Assembly: GCF_900106095.1 (NCBI RefSeq)
Contig: NZ_FNUD01000002.1
Location: forward strand, 4,609,501-4,673,500
DNA from: Pseudomonas deceptionensis
GTDB taxonomy: Bacteria; Pseudomonadota; Gammaproteobacteria; Pseudomonadales; Pseudomonadaceae
Direction of reading: 5' to 3'
Length of the DNA stretch: 64,000 nucleotides
A model generated the notes under the pieces. It made no database searches and had not been told where the DNA came from. It worked only from the letters and a program-made list of their open reading frames with translations. Positions 44,668 through 52,782 of the stretch are shown here, piece after piece (position 1 is the first letter of the stretch; the number at the start of each line of letters is the position of its first letter). Made by a program: the position numbers and the translations under genes.

Positions 44668-45849
44668 ATGCAAACGCTGCAATTGACCGTAGAAAACTCC
44701 CTGCCCAATGACTGGCAACGCGCAACGCTGGTCGGTCGCGTCTGGCTGCCCGGCGACCATGGCGGCCCGGCCGTGGTGGTGATTCGTGACGGCCAAGTGA
44801 TCGACTGCACCGCACACTTCCCCACCTTGAGCCTGCTGCTGGACAGCGACAACCCGCTGCAAAACGTGCGCGAGCTCAGCGGTACCTCACTGGGCACGAT
44901 CCAGGCCCTGCTGGCCAACAGTGGCGAGCAGCGCGACATGGCCAAGCCCACCCTGCTGGCCCCTGTGGACCTGCAAGTGATCAAGGCGGCGGGCGTGACC
45001 TTCGCCGCCAGCATGATTGAACGGGTGATCGAGGAGAAAGCCGGTGGCGACGCCCTGCGTGCCGAAGAAGTCCGGGGCCTGGTGCATGAAGTGATTGGCA
45101 ACAACCTGCGCGACCTGCGCCCCGGTTCGCCCGAAGCCATGCGCCTCAAGCAGGTGCTGATCGAGCAAAACATGTGGTCGCAGTACCTGGAAGTCGGCAT
45201 TGGTCCGGACGCCGAAATCTTCACCAAGGCGCCGATCCTGGCGGCCGTGGGCAGCGGTAACGCCATCGGCATCCACCCGGGTTCGAGCTGGAACAACCCG
45301 GAACCGGAAGTGGTGCTGGCGGTGGACAGCCAGGGCCGGATTCACGGCGCCACCCTGGGCAACGACGTCAACCTGCGCGACTTCGAAGGCCGCAGCGCGC
45401 TGCTGCTGAGCAAGGCCAAGGACAACAACGCGTCCTGTGCACTGGGGCCGTTTATTCGCCTGTTCGACGAACACTTCAGCCTCGACGACGTGCGCCAGTG
45501 CGAGGTGACCCTGCGGGTTGAAGGCATGGACGGCTACGTACTGGACGGCAAAAGCTCAATGAACCAGATCAGCCGCGACCCGGCAGACCTGGCCGAACAA
45601 ACGCTCAACGCCAACCACCAGTACCCGGACGGCTTTGTGCTGTTCCTGGGCACCCTGTTCGCACCGACAGAAGACCGCGACCAACCGGGTCAAGGCTTCA
45701 CCCACAAAGCGGACGACGTGGTGAGCATTTCATCACCAACGCTGGGTGCGTTGCACAACCGCGTCACCGGCAGCGACCAGGCCCCGCAATGGGCGTTTGG
45801 GGTCGGGGCATTAATGAAGAACCTGGCGCAGCGGGGGCTGCTGGGGTAA
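44668..45849 (+). CDS. FAH-family protein, XylX-like 2-keto-3-deoxy-aldonate dehydratase
   Basis: A 393-residue protein, longer than the two 282-residue hydrolases. NDWQRATLVGRVWLPGDHGG, AGVTFAASMIERVIEEKAGG, DAEIFTKAPILAAVGSGNAI, WNNPEPEVVLAVDSQGRIHG and LGNDVNLRDFEGRSALLLSK follow the XylX/AraD1 pattern, enzymes that dehydrate 2-keto-3-deoxy pentonates to alpha-ketoglutarate semialdehyde. The semialdehyde dehydrogenase that completes that route is not nearby. It is separated from the dehydratase by a REP. Confidence 0.82.
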   Translation: MQTLQLTVENSLPNDWQRATLVGRVWLPGDHGGPAVVVIRDGQVIDCTAHFPTLSLLLDSDNPLQNVRELSGTSLGTIQALLANSGEQRDMAKPTLLAPVDLQVIKAAGVTFAASMIERVIEEKAGGDALRAEEVRGLVHEVIGNNLRDLRPGSPEAMRLKQVLIEQNMWSQYLEVGIGPDAEIFTKAPILAAVGSGNAIGIHPGSSWNNPEPEVVLAVDSQGRIHGATLGNDVNLRDFEGRSALLLSKAKDNNASCALGPFIRLFDEHFSLDDVRQCEVTLRVEGMDGYVLDGKSSMNQISRDPADLAEQTLNANHQYPDGFVLFLGTLFAPTEDRDQPGQGFTHKADDVVSISSPTLGALHNRVTGSDQAPQWAFGVGALMKNLAQRGLLG

Positions 45850-45872
45850 GCGCTGTCAATCAGACCTTTGCA

Positions 45873-45901
45873 CCCCGCCCGGCCACCAAGGCCGGGCGGG
45901 G
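45873..45901. terminator. Strong palindromic hairpin between convergent genes
   Basis: Perfect 12-bp stem CCCCGCCCGGCC / GGCCGGGCGGGG with an ACCAA loop. It lacks a clear T-run but separates convergent genes. Confidence 0.7.
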
Positions 45902-45910
45902 TATTGGTCG

Positions 45911-46585
45911 TTAGCGGATAAACGCCCGCAAATCACCGCCTACTTTCTTGATCGCTACTTTGAAATCATTGGCGGTGACGGGCTGGCTGGCGTTTTCCAG
46001 TGTTTCACCGAAGACTTTGCGAACCACTTTGGCCACCGTCTCGCCGGTGCCCGCGTCGATAAATTCGGCTTCAACGTAAAGTTCGGAGTCCTGGTCGCGG
46101 TGACCGGTCACCGCCGTCACGCTGCCGACCAAGGCGGCGACAGGGACCACTTCATACCAGTGCATGCCTTCGTTCGACGCCGAAACACCGGTAATGGCCG
46201 CACGCATGATCAGCGTGCGCGAACCGGCAGGCGCCAGATGGGTATTCATCACCACCCGGTACTTCTCGCTGAGAATGTTTTTAGTGCTGAGGGTCATGTA
46301 CGCCTGCAGCTCTTCGAGGGTCTTGAGGTTGGTCCTGTCATCGGGCCGAGGCTCCGGGAAGAACTCCAGTTGCTTGAACGCAACCGTGTCATAAGCACTC
46401 GGGTTCCACGAAGGGCTGACCCAACGCATCGACTTCTCGCCGCTGGTGGTGGTCACTTCCTGCAGGTCGTTGTAGTCGAACAGAAAGTTGGAGTACTGCT
46501 CTTTGTCGGTAATCCTGGACGTGCAGCCACTGAGCAGCAGGCTGCTCAACACGACACCGGATAAGAGCTTGTGAACCATGTTCAT
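45911..46585 (-). CDS. DUF3313-family lipoprotein
   Basis: About 224 residues. A lipoprotein signal MNMVHKLLSGVVLSSLLLSG with lipobox LLSGC, then FLFDYNDLQEVTTTSGEKSM, VVMNTHLAPAGSRTLIMRAA and ELYVEAEFIDAGTGETVAKV, the DUF3313 pattern of outer-envelope lipoproteins of unknown role. The ATG at 46585 is chosen; the second Met (46579) is also possible, and the frame runs open for 100 nt upstream without lipoprotein features. Confidence 0.85.
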   Translation of the reverse strand: MNMVHKLLSGVVLSSLLLSGCTSRITDKEQYSNFLFDYNDLQEVTTTSGEKSMRWVSPSWNPSAYDTVAFKQLEFFPEPRPDDRTNLKTLEELQAYMTLSTKNILSEKYRVVMNTHLAPAGSRTLIMRAAITGVSASNEGMHWYEVVPVAALVGSVTAVTGHRDQDSELYVEAEFIDAGTGETVAKVVRKVFGETLENASQPVTANDFKVAIKKVGGDLRAFIR

Positions 46586-46751
46586 GTGTTTCTCACTTTT
46601 GCGTTTAACGAGATGCCAGCACAGCGAAGACGTGCCCGGGACAGGCATGAAAAAGGGTCTTGCCGAAGAGGAGCCGGATGCTGACATTCAGACCTTGCTT
46701 GAAGATGTCTGCTTTGTTTCCGGGTTGAAATATGGCGAGCGCTGCGCCCAA

Positions 46752-46796
46752 ACAAAAAAGCCCCGCCGGTTCATGCCCGGCGGGGCTTTTTTGTTG
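46752..46796. terminator. Bidirectional Rho-independent terminator
   Basis: ACAAAAAAGCCCCGCCGG and CCCGGCGGGGCTTTTTTGT around TTCATG: a strong stem flanked by A6 and T6, so it works on both strands. On the minus strand it ends the tRNA-Arg(CCT) transcript before the DUF3313 gene. Confidence 0.9.
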
Positions 46797-46869
46797 GCCT
46801 GCTGCTGTCACCCTGCTGGCACCCATAAAGTGAGATGCCCGGTGATCGGCTTGCAAGGCCTTGTATGTG

Positions 46870-46946
46870 TGGTGTCCCAGGCGGGGTTCGAACCTGCAAC
46901 CTTCCCCTTAGGAGGGGGATGCTCTATCCAATTGAGCTACTGAGAC
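46870..46946 (-). tRNA. tRNA-Arg (CCT)
   Basis: On the minus strand, acceptor GTCTCAG pairs with CTGGGAC, the D arm is GCTCAATTGGATAGAGC, the anticodon loop CTCCTAA reads CCT, the T arm is GCAGGTTCGAACCCCGC, and CCA is encoded. The cloverleaf is complete. Confidence 0.95.
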
Positions 46947-47059
46947 AAATGCCGGCGAGCATGGTAACGGCCGGGCCTTTGTTTGTCATGTCGTGTGTGG
47001 CCTTTTTAACTGTCAGACGCCGACTACAACGCCCTGAATTCAGTCACCACGCGAAAATC

Positions 47060-47070
47060 GTATACAAAAC
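47060..47070 (+). promoter_or_regulatory. GTATACAAAAC repeat, copy 1
   Basis: Exact 11-bp match to 47317-47327, same orientation, 257 bp apart. GTATAC is a palindrome typical of GntR-type operators. Confidence 0.4.
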
Positions 47071-47316
47071 GTCACGTAATGGTGCACCAGAGATCACCAA
47101 ACATTCTTTTTGCATCAAAAAGTAACAACTATCTCCTTGATTAAAATCGATCATCGATGCACCGCCTTTCCCTCTGCTGATTTTTCAGCACTCAAATAAA
47201 AAACAGAAATTCTTTTGTTTTCAGCGAGTTGAAAAATAACAAAGCGACCTGCGAGCCCCGCGACTGCTCCCTGCCTTTGCGCTGGCATGAATATCGCTTA
47301 CACCCACACGGCACTT

Positions 47317-47327
47317 GTATACAAAAC
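47317..47327 (+). promoter_or_regulatory. GTATACAAAAC repeat, copy 2
   Basis: Second copy, here extended to the 10-bp palindrome TTGTATACAA, about 160 nt before the NCS1 start. Confidence 0.4.
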
Positions 47328-47484
47328 AAACAAAAACTAAGTACACATTGTTTCGTAGCCTGCAGCATAAAGCAGGCATACCGCGGACTCTCTCAACCAG
47401 TGATTACCGCTGCCGTGACGAAGATTTGTCGAGCCAACGCTCATGAACAGTCATCACGCCAGCGGGCATCAGGAGCTTGCCAGA

Positions 47485-49023
47485 ATGCGTTCAAGACTCT
47501 CCAATACCCTCGCACTGGATTTACCTTCCCCGGTTTCAACCCCCCTCCCCGTTTCGGGCTTCGTTTCGCCAACGCTGGCACTCAGCCCGCGCTTGCACAA
47601 CAACGACCTGGCACCGACCAAAGCCGAAGGTCGACGCTGGGGCCGATACAGTATTTTTGCGCTGTGGACCAACGATGTGCACAACATTGCCAACTACTCA
47701 TTCGCCATCGGGCTGTACGCGCTGGGGCTGAACGGTTGGCAAATCCTGCTTTCACTGGGGATCGGCGCAGCACTGGTGTTCAACTTCATGAACCTTTCGG
47801 GCTATATGGGCCAGAGGACGGGCGTGCCGTTTCCAGTGATCAGCCGTATCAGCTTCGGCATTCATGGCGCACAGATTCCGGCGCTGATACGCGCTGTTAT
47901 CGCCATCGCCTGGTTCGGGATTCAGACGTATTTGGCTTCAGTGGTCTTGCGAGTGTTGCTCACCGCCATCCACCCCGGCTTTGCCGCCTATGACCACGAC
48001 TCGATCCTTGGGCTGTCGAGCCTGGGCTGGGTCTGCTTTGTGGCGATCTGGCTGGTGCAGCTGGCGATCCTCGCCTACGGCATGGAAATGGTTCGCCGCT
48101 ATGAAGCCTTTGCCGGGCCGGTGATTTTGCTGACAGTGATCTGCCTCGCCACCTGGATGTGCTTTCAGGCCAACGGCACCATCGCGTGGTCGAATCGCGA
48201 GCCGTTGAGCAGCAGCGAGGTATGGCGCAACGTGTTTGCAGGCGGGGCGCTGTGGCTGGCCATTTACGGCACGATGATCCTGAACTTCAGTGACTTCTCA
48301 CGCTCGGCCCCCTGCTGCAAAACCATCAAGGTCGGTAATTTCTGGGGGCTACCGGTCAATATTCTGGTATTCGCGGGTATTACCGTCTTGCTGTGCGGCG
48401 CCCAGTTTCAAATCAACGGCAAGATAATCGAGAACCCGACACAAATTATTGCCTCTATCCCGAACACCTTTTTCCTGGTGCTGGGCTGCCTGGCGTTTCT
48501 GATTGTGACGGTGGCGGTGAATATCATGGCCAACTTCGTCGCACCGGCGTTCGTACTGAGCAACCTGGCCCCCAAGTACCTGACGTTCCGCCGGGCCGGG
48601 CTGATCAGCGCAACCATCGCGGTGGTGATCCTGCCATGGAACCTCTTTAACAGCCCGTTGGTGATTGTTTACTTCCTGTCCGGCCTGGGCGCCCTGCTCG
48701 GCCCGCTGTATGGCGTGATCATGGTCGACTACTGGCTGGTACGAAAAGGTCAGGTGGATGTACCGGCGTTGTACAGCGAGGACCCGACCGGGGTTTACTA
48801 CTACTCCCGCGGCGTCAATTTACGTGCTGTTGCGGCATTTATTCCGGCCGCGCTGATCGCAATCGTTCTGGCGCTCGTTCCGGGTTTCCATACCGTATCG
48901 CCATTCTCATGGCTGATTGGTGCCGGTATCGCAGCGATGCTCTACCTGATCATCGCCAAACGCCAACCTCACTACGCCCAGGTCAGCGGGGAATCCATCG
49001 CGGTCGATAACGCCAGCCATTGA
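47485..49023 (+). CDS. NCS1-family nucleobase/allantoin-type permease
   Basis: A 512-residue nucleobase:cation symporter-1. Signatures are GRYSIFALWTNDVHNIANYS, NLSGYMGQRTGVPFPVISRI, SFGIHGAQIPALIRAVIAIA WFGIQ, NFSDFSRSAP and GPLYGVIMVDYWLVRKGQVD, with twelve hydrophobic segments. Relatives carry uracil, allantoin, hydantoin or cytosine; the residues seen do not settle the choice. AGGAG lies 10 nt before the ATG at 47485, better than the upstream ATG at 47443. No catabolic neighbour is present. Confidence 0.88.
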   Translation: MRSRLSNTLALDLPSPVSTPLPVSGFVSPTLALSPRLHNNDLAPTKAEGRRWGRYSIFALWTNDVHNIANYSFAIGLYALGLNGWQILLSLGIGAALVFNFMNLSGYMGQRTGVPFPVISRISFGIHGAQIPALIRAVIAIAWFGIQTYLASVVLRVLLTAIHPGFAAYDHDSILGLSSLGWVCFVAIWLVQLAILAYGMEMVRRYEAFAGPVILLTVICLATWMCFQANGTIAWSNREPLSSSEVWRNVFAGGALWLAIYGTMILNFSDFSRSAPCCKTIKVGNFWGLPVNILVFAGITVLLCGAQFQINGKIIENPTQIIASIPNTFFLVLGCLAFLIVTVAVNIMANFVAPAFVLSNLAPKYLTFRRAGLISATIAVVILPWNLFNSPLVIVYFLSGLGALLGPLYGVIMVDYWLVRKGQVDVPALYSEDPTGVYYYSRGVNLRAVAAFIPAALIAIVLALVPGFHTVSPFSWLIGAGIAAMLYLIIAKRQPHYAQVSGESIAVDNASH

Positions 49024-49112
49024 TGCATTGCGGTCTGGCTCGCCCAGACCGCACCGGGCAAGCCAGATGCCCGGATCCAGTTCGCCCTTCTCAAGCCGTC
49101 CGACGCACATCG

Positions 49113-49155
49113 TGCAATTTGCACTGCATCAAAAAGCCATCATTGCAAATTGCAA
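49113..49155 (+). promoter_or_regulatory. Two palindromes TGCAATTTGCA / TTGCAAATTGCAA, 31 bp apart
   Basis: TGCAATTTGCA (49113-49123) and TTGCAAATTGCAA (49143-49155) are both palindromic with the same TGCAA halves; their centres are 31 bp (three turns) apart. They lie after the NCS1 stop and about 120-160 nt before the next small gene. Confidence 0.5.
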
Positions 49156-49276
49156 TCAAACCCCTCCAGAATGACCGCCCAAACCACTGTTTTATAAGGG
49201 TTTTATAACCAGTTACAGTTGGCACGAAGACTGCTCTATTAACAGTATCCCGCCCATGCATTCAGAGATGAGCGCC

Positions 49277-49516
49277 ATGAACAGCACGCTTTTACTGTTA
49301 AACGCCCTTGCACTGGCCGTACTGGTGGTCTTCCACTTTCAATCTGCACCCGCTGTGGCTGAGCAACAGGTTGAGCTGGCAACTACCTACAGCAAGCCCC
49401 CCAAGCCGCAGGCACAAATCGCGGTGATGACCGGCGCAAGCAAGGTGTCACCTCAGGTGACCACCGAGCATCCCGTCACAAGGGAAACTACCGTGGGAAA
49501 GGGCTGGGTCTTTTGA
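49277..49516 (+). CDS. Small exported or membrane-anchored protein, unknown
   Basis: A 79-residue protein: MNSTLLLLNALALAVLVVFH is a single hydrophobic N-terminal helix, followed by a polar tail (EQQVELATTYSKPPKPQAQI, VSPQVTTEHPVTRETTVGKG) with Lys/Pro/Thr. It could be a signal-anchored periplasmic peptide. In-frame ATGs at 49256 and 49268 are alternatives. The family is not recognised. It lies downstream of the paired palindromes and 30 nt before another tiny membrane gene. Confidence 0.5.
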   Translation: MNSTLLLLNALALAVLVVFHFQSAPAVAEQQVELATTYSKPPKPQAQIAVMTGASKVSPQVTTEHPVTRETTVGKGWVF

Positions 49517-49546
49517 CTGGCACATTGAGAAGAGTGATGGAAAAAC

Positions 49547-49723
49547 ATGCCCAAAATTGCTTTGGCGTTGTTGATGATGGCGTTAGCGAGCCTCGCCCTT
49601 GATGTATTGGATCGTAATGAATTCGGTAATCTGCCGCTGATCGCTTCGGCTGTTTTTTTCGGTTGCTGGCTGGTGGCCCTGGTTATCGGGCGCAGAATCA
49701 AGTTTGACCCGCAGTTACGTTGA
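49547..49723 (+). CDS. Very small two-helix membrane protein, unknown
   Basis: A 58-residue reading frame: MPKIALALLMMALASLALDV, LDRNEFGNLPLIASAVFFGC and WLVALVIGRRIKFDPQLR. Two hydrophobic helices flank a short charged loop, with a basic C-terminus. A weak GGA element lies 9 nt before the ATG. It is probably co-transcribed with the preceding small gene, since only 30 nt separate them. Confidence 0.55.
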   Translation: MPKIALALLMMALASLALDVLDRNEFGNLPLIASAVFFGCWLVALVIGRRIKFDPQLR

Positions 49724-49912
49724 AACAACCATCTGACAAGGCCCCGTGTCTTTTTAGATCAGCGGTAAACCAGTACGCTATCAAAACCAGTGCATATTTT
49801 TGATAATCACTACTGGCATAACGCCTTTATCCGGTTCAATATTTGTCACAGAATTGACGCTAGGGAAGTGGCAGATTTGAGGCATGATGCGCGCCTCTTA
49901 GCAATTCAGGTT

Positions 49913-49939
49913 GAACATTTGGCCATAAGGACGGTCTTA
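49913..49939 (+). promoter_or_regulatory. Possible AlgU (sigma-22) promoter of amrZ
   Basis: GAACAT (49913-49918), 16 nt, TCTTA (49935-49939) resembles the AlgU/RpoE consensus GAACTT-N16-TCTGA, with transcription expected near 49946, about 53 nt before amrZ. AlgU control of amrZ is established in P. aeruginosa. Confidence 0.5.
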
Positions 49940-49998
49940 AATCACATCCTGCGGCCAATTTCCGAGAACCGCTCCCCTGAACTAACCGGTTAACTATA

Positions 49999-50325
49999 AT
50001 GCGCCCATTGAAACAGGCAATTTACTCCAGCCGTACGGCTGACAAGTTCGTCGTGCGCCTGCCAGACGGAATGCGCGAGCGCATCGCCGAGGTGGCTCGC
50101 AATCATCACCGCAGCATGAACTCAGAAATCATTGCCCGCCTGGAGCAAAGCCTTATCCAGGAAGGTGCATTGGGCGAAGAACCCAGCATGCGCCTGGACA
50201 GCCCTGAACTTTCCCTGCATGAGCGTGAGCTGCTGCAACGCTTCCGCCAACTGTCGCACCGCCAACAAAACGCCCTGGTTTCACTGATTGCCCACGATGC
50301 CGAAGCCGCATCCGAAGCCTCCTGA
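49999..50325 (+). CDS. amrZ: Alginate and motility regulator AmrZ (Arc-type RHH)
   Basis: A 108-residue ribbon-helix-helix regulator. [25 protein letters not shown] provides the flexible N-terminus and beta strand contacting [30 protein letters not shown] are the two helices; the C-terminal tetramerisation part is [20 protein letters not shown]. It closely follows P. aeruginosa AmrZ along its whole length. AmrZ controls flagella, alginate, Psl and c-di-GMP genes. A terminator follows directly. Confidence 0.95.
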   Translation: MRPLKQAIYSSRTADKFVVRLPDGMRERIAEVARNHHRSMNSEIIARLEQSLIQEGALGEEPSMRLDSPELSLHERELLQRFRQLSHRQQNALVSLIAHDAEAASEAS

Positions 50326-50338
50326 TTTAACCCGGGTA

Positions 50339-50370
50339 CAAAAAAGCCAGCATTGCGCTGGCTTTTTTTA
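50339..50370 (+). terminator. Rho-independent terminator after amrZ
   Basis: AAAAAAGCCAGC ATTGC GCTGGCTTTTTTT, 14 nt after the amrZ stop. Confidence 0.92.
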
Positions 50371-50393
50371 TGGGCGCTGCACACGCCGCAGAC

Positions 50394-50431
50394 AAAAACG
50401 GCCTGACCCGACGGTTGTCGGATCAGGCCGT
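50394..50431 (-). terminator. Rho-independent terminator after mgtE
   Basis: On the minus strand ACGGCCTGATCCGAC pairs with GTCGGGTCAGGCCGT and is followed by TTTTTG, just after the mgtE stop. Confidence 0.88.
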
Positions 50432-50437
50432 GAGCCA

Positions 50438-51880
50438 TCAGAGCAGGAAAATAGTTGCCAGCCCCAGGAAGATAAAGAACCCGCCGCTGTCGGTCATGGC
50501 AGTGATCATCACACTTGCCCCCATGGCCGGATCACGCCCCATCCTGGCAAGCGTCATGGGGATCAACACACCCATCAGCGCTGCCAGCAGCAGGTTCAGA
50601 GTCATCGCTGCGGTCATCACCACGCCCAGTGACCAGCTGCCGTACAGCAGGTACGCGACAATACCGATCACCCCACCCCACACCAGGCCGTTGATCAGGC
50701 CTACAGCCAGCTCCTTGCGCATCAGGCGCGAGGTGCTGCCGGTGTTGACCTGATCGAGGGCCATCGCCCGTACGATCATGGTGATGGTCTGGTTGCCGGA
50801 GTTACCGCCAATACCGGCCACGATCGGCATCAGTGCGGCAAGCGCCACCAGCTTTTCAATCGAGCCTTCGAACAGGCCGATCACCCGCGAAGCAATGAAC
50901 GCCGTAACCAGGTTGACTGCCAGCCAGGCCCAGCGGTTACGCAGGGATTTCCAGACTGACGCGAAAATATCTTCCTCTTCACGCAAACCCGCCATGTTGA
51001 GGACTTCGTTTTCGCTTTCCTCACGGATCAAGTCGACCATTTCATCGATGGTCAAACGGCCGATCAGCTTGCCGTTCTTGTCGACCACAGGCGCCGAAAT
51101 CAAGTCATAACGCTCAAACGCCTGTGCGGCATCGTAGGCGTCTTCGTCCGGGTGAAAACTCACCGGATCGCTGGCCATCACTTCGGACACTTGTTTTTCA
51201 GGGTCATTGACCAGCAAGCGCTTGATCGGCAACACACCCTTGAGTGCGCCGTCGTAGTCGACCACAAACAGTTTGTCGGTATGGCCCGGCAACTCTTTTA
51301 GACGACGCAGGTAACGCAGTACGACTTCAAGACTGACGTCCTCACGGATCGTTACCATCTCAAAGTCCATCAGGGCGCCGACCTGATCCTCGTTGTAGGA
51401 CAGTGCGGAGCGAACACGCTCACGCTGCTGGCCATCAAGGGTCTCCATCAGCTCATGGACGACGTCTCGCGGCAGCTCGGGGGCCAGGTCAGCGAGTTCG
51501 TCGGCGTCCATCTCCTTGGCCGCAGCCAGGAGCTCGTGATCGTCCATATCGGCGATCAGGGTTTCACGTACCGAGTCGGAAACCTCGAGCAGGATGTCGC
51601 CATCGCGATCAGCCTTGACCAACTGCCAGACCGTCAGACGGTCGTTCAGCGGCAATGCTTCGAGGATATAGGCAACGTCTGCGGAGTGCAGGTCTTCCAG
51701 TTTACGCTGGAGCTCGACAAGGTTTTGCCGGTGGACCAGGTTCTCGACCCGATCATGGTGATGGCCTTCCTGACGATGAGTCAGGTCTTCGACCACACGC
51801 TGGCGATTAAGCAGCTCAATAACTTGAGCGAGGCGGCTTTGCAGGCTGTCTTGCGTTTTCTTTACTTCAACTTCGGTCAT
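50438..51880 (-). CDS. mgtE: Magnesium transporter MgtE
   Basis: A 480-residue Mg2+ channel. The N-terminal helical domain (LQRKLEDLHSADVAYILEAL, PLNDRLTVWQLVKADRDGDI) and two CBS domains (MASDPVSFHPDEDAYDAAQA, FERYDLISAPVVDKNGKLIG) form the Mg-sensing cytosolic part; five C-terminal helices include ALMPIVAGIGGNSGNQTITM IVRAMA with the pore motif, and GVLIPMTLARMGRDPAMGAS. The ATG at 51880 has GGAG 7 nt before it; the frame is open 30 nt more. Confidence 0.95.
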   Translation of the reverse strand: MTEVEVKKTQDSLQSRLAQVIELLNRQRVVEDLTHRQEGHHHDRVENLVHRQNLVELQRKLEDLHSADVAYILEALPLNDRLTVWQLVKADRDGDILLEVSDSVRETLIADMDDHELLAAAKEMDADELADLAPELPRDVVHELMETLDGQQRERVRSALSYNEDQVGALMDFEMVTIREDVSLEVVLRYLRRLKELPGHTDKLFVVDYDGALKGVLPIKRLLVNDPEKQVSEVMASDPVSFHPDEDAYDAAQAFERYDLISAPVVDKNGKLIGRLTIDEMVDLIREESENEVLNMAGLREEEDIFASVWKSLRNRWAWLAVNLVTAFIASRVIGLFEGSIEKLVALAALMPIVAGIGGNSGNQTITMIVRAMALDQVNTGSTSRLMRKELAVGLINGLVWGGVIGIVAYLLYGSWSLGVVMTAAMTLNLLLAALMGVLIPMTLARMGRDPAMGASVMITAMTDSGGFFIFLGLATIFLL

Positions 51881-52267
51881 AGGCGAACTCCACTCCCAGC
51901 AGCAGGGCACGCCGGAAGGATCAATCAGTCAATTCATGATTGGAAAAACGGGATGCTGAGTTACTACTGGGTAAGTCCATGGAGGTGTTCCACAAGCCCC
52001 GGCGGGGCTGACGGGCGCAATCATACACGGCTTAAAAATTTATGACGCAAAAATCTCGGGGATAACAAAAGCTTGCGGGACGCCGCCAGACTTTGTTTGC
52101 GCGATGCCTGTGCGACGCAAAATGATTCGCCCAGGGCACACACCCCGGAAAAAACCATCGCCGGTGGGTTCCGGTAGCCACTGCAAGAGTAAACAGGCGA
52201 GAAGTCTGCCGAATGACAGCAGTGCACGGTGCGACGACATGCCTGGGATTACTCAAATCCCAGACAG
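51881..52267. other. Intergenic region between mgtE and the tRNA cluster
   Basis: No gene or family motif is seen. It carries a small GC hairpin AGCCCCGGCGGGGCT near 51993-52007 upstream of mgtE; no known Mg2+ riboswitch pattern was evident by eye. Confidence 0.4.
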
Positions 52268-52298
52268 CAAAAAGCCCGCATCAGATGCAGGCTTTTTG
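52268..52298 (-). terminator. Terminator of the tRNA-Arg cluster
   Basis: On the minus strand AAAGCCTGCATC pairs with GATGCGGGCTTT and is followed by TTTG, 6 nt past the last tRNA-Arg. Confidence 0.85.
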
Positions 52299-52303
52299 GT
52301 GTT

Positions 52304-52380
52304 TGGTGCACTCGACAGGATTCGAACCTGTGACCGCTCGGTTCGTAGCCGAGTACTCTATCCAGCTGAGCTACGAGTGC
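52304..52380 (-). tRNA. tRNA-Arg (ACG), copy 1
   Basis: The acceptor GCACTCG pairs with CGAGTGC, the anticodon loop CTACGAA reads ACG, the T arm is CACAGGTTCGAATCCTGTC, and ACCA is encoded. It is identical to the two copies upstream. Confidence 0.95.
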
Positions 52381-52450
52381 AAGTTGTGTTTGATAGACCA
52401 GACCACCCTGGTTGAAGCCAAGTTAACCGCCGAAGCAACTAACTCTTAAA

Positions 52451-52527
52451 TGGTGCACTCGACAGGATTCGAACCTGTGACCGCTCGGTTCGTAGCCGAG
52501 TACTCTATCCAGCTGAGCTACGAGTGC
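52451..52527 (-). tRNA. tRNA-Arg (ACG), copy 2
   Basis: Identical 77-nt tRNA; the spacer to copy 1 is about 70 nt and nearly identical to the next spacer. Confidence 0.95.
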
Positions 52528-52598
52528 AAGTTGTGTTTGATAGACCAGACCACCGCTGGTTGAAGCAAGTTAGCCGCCGAAGCAACTAACCTTTGAAA

Positions 52599-52675
52599 TG
52601 GTGCACTCGACAGGATTCGAACCTGTGACCGCTCGGTTCGTAGCCGAGTACTCTATCCAGCTGAGCTACGAGTGC
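52599..52675 (-). tRNA. tRNA-Arg (ACG), copy 3
   Basis: Identical 77-nt tRNA, first of the array in the direction of transcription. Confidence 0.95.
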
Positions 52676-52782
52676 ATTTGAAGCTGCGTATTATAGACCG
52701 TTTAATCTCTCTGCCAAGCTTTTTTTTCAATAATTTCAACAACTTACTGAAACCGGCTAGATCAAACGTGCTACTTGAATAA

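Larger units (their letters stand above)
46947..47484 (+). other. Leader/intergenic region of the NCS1 permease gene
   Basis: AT-rich for this genome and with no believable gene. Its only clear structure is an exact 11-bp repeat GTATACAAAAC at 47060 and 47317, the second inside the palindrome TTGTATACAA (47316-47325). Confidence 0.5.

Noticed and set aside
51993..52007. GC hairpin upstream of mgtE as a Mg2+ riboswitch or terminator
   Set aside because: Only a 6-bp stem without U-run and without any known Mg2+-sensor core.
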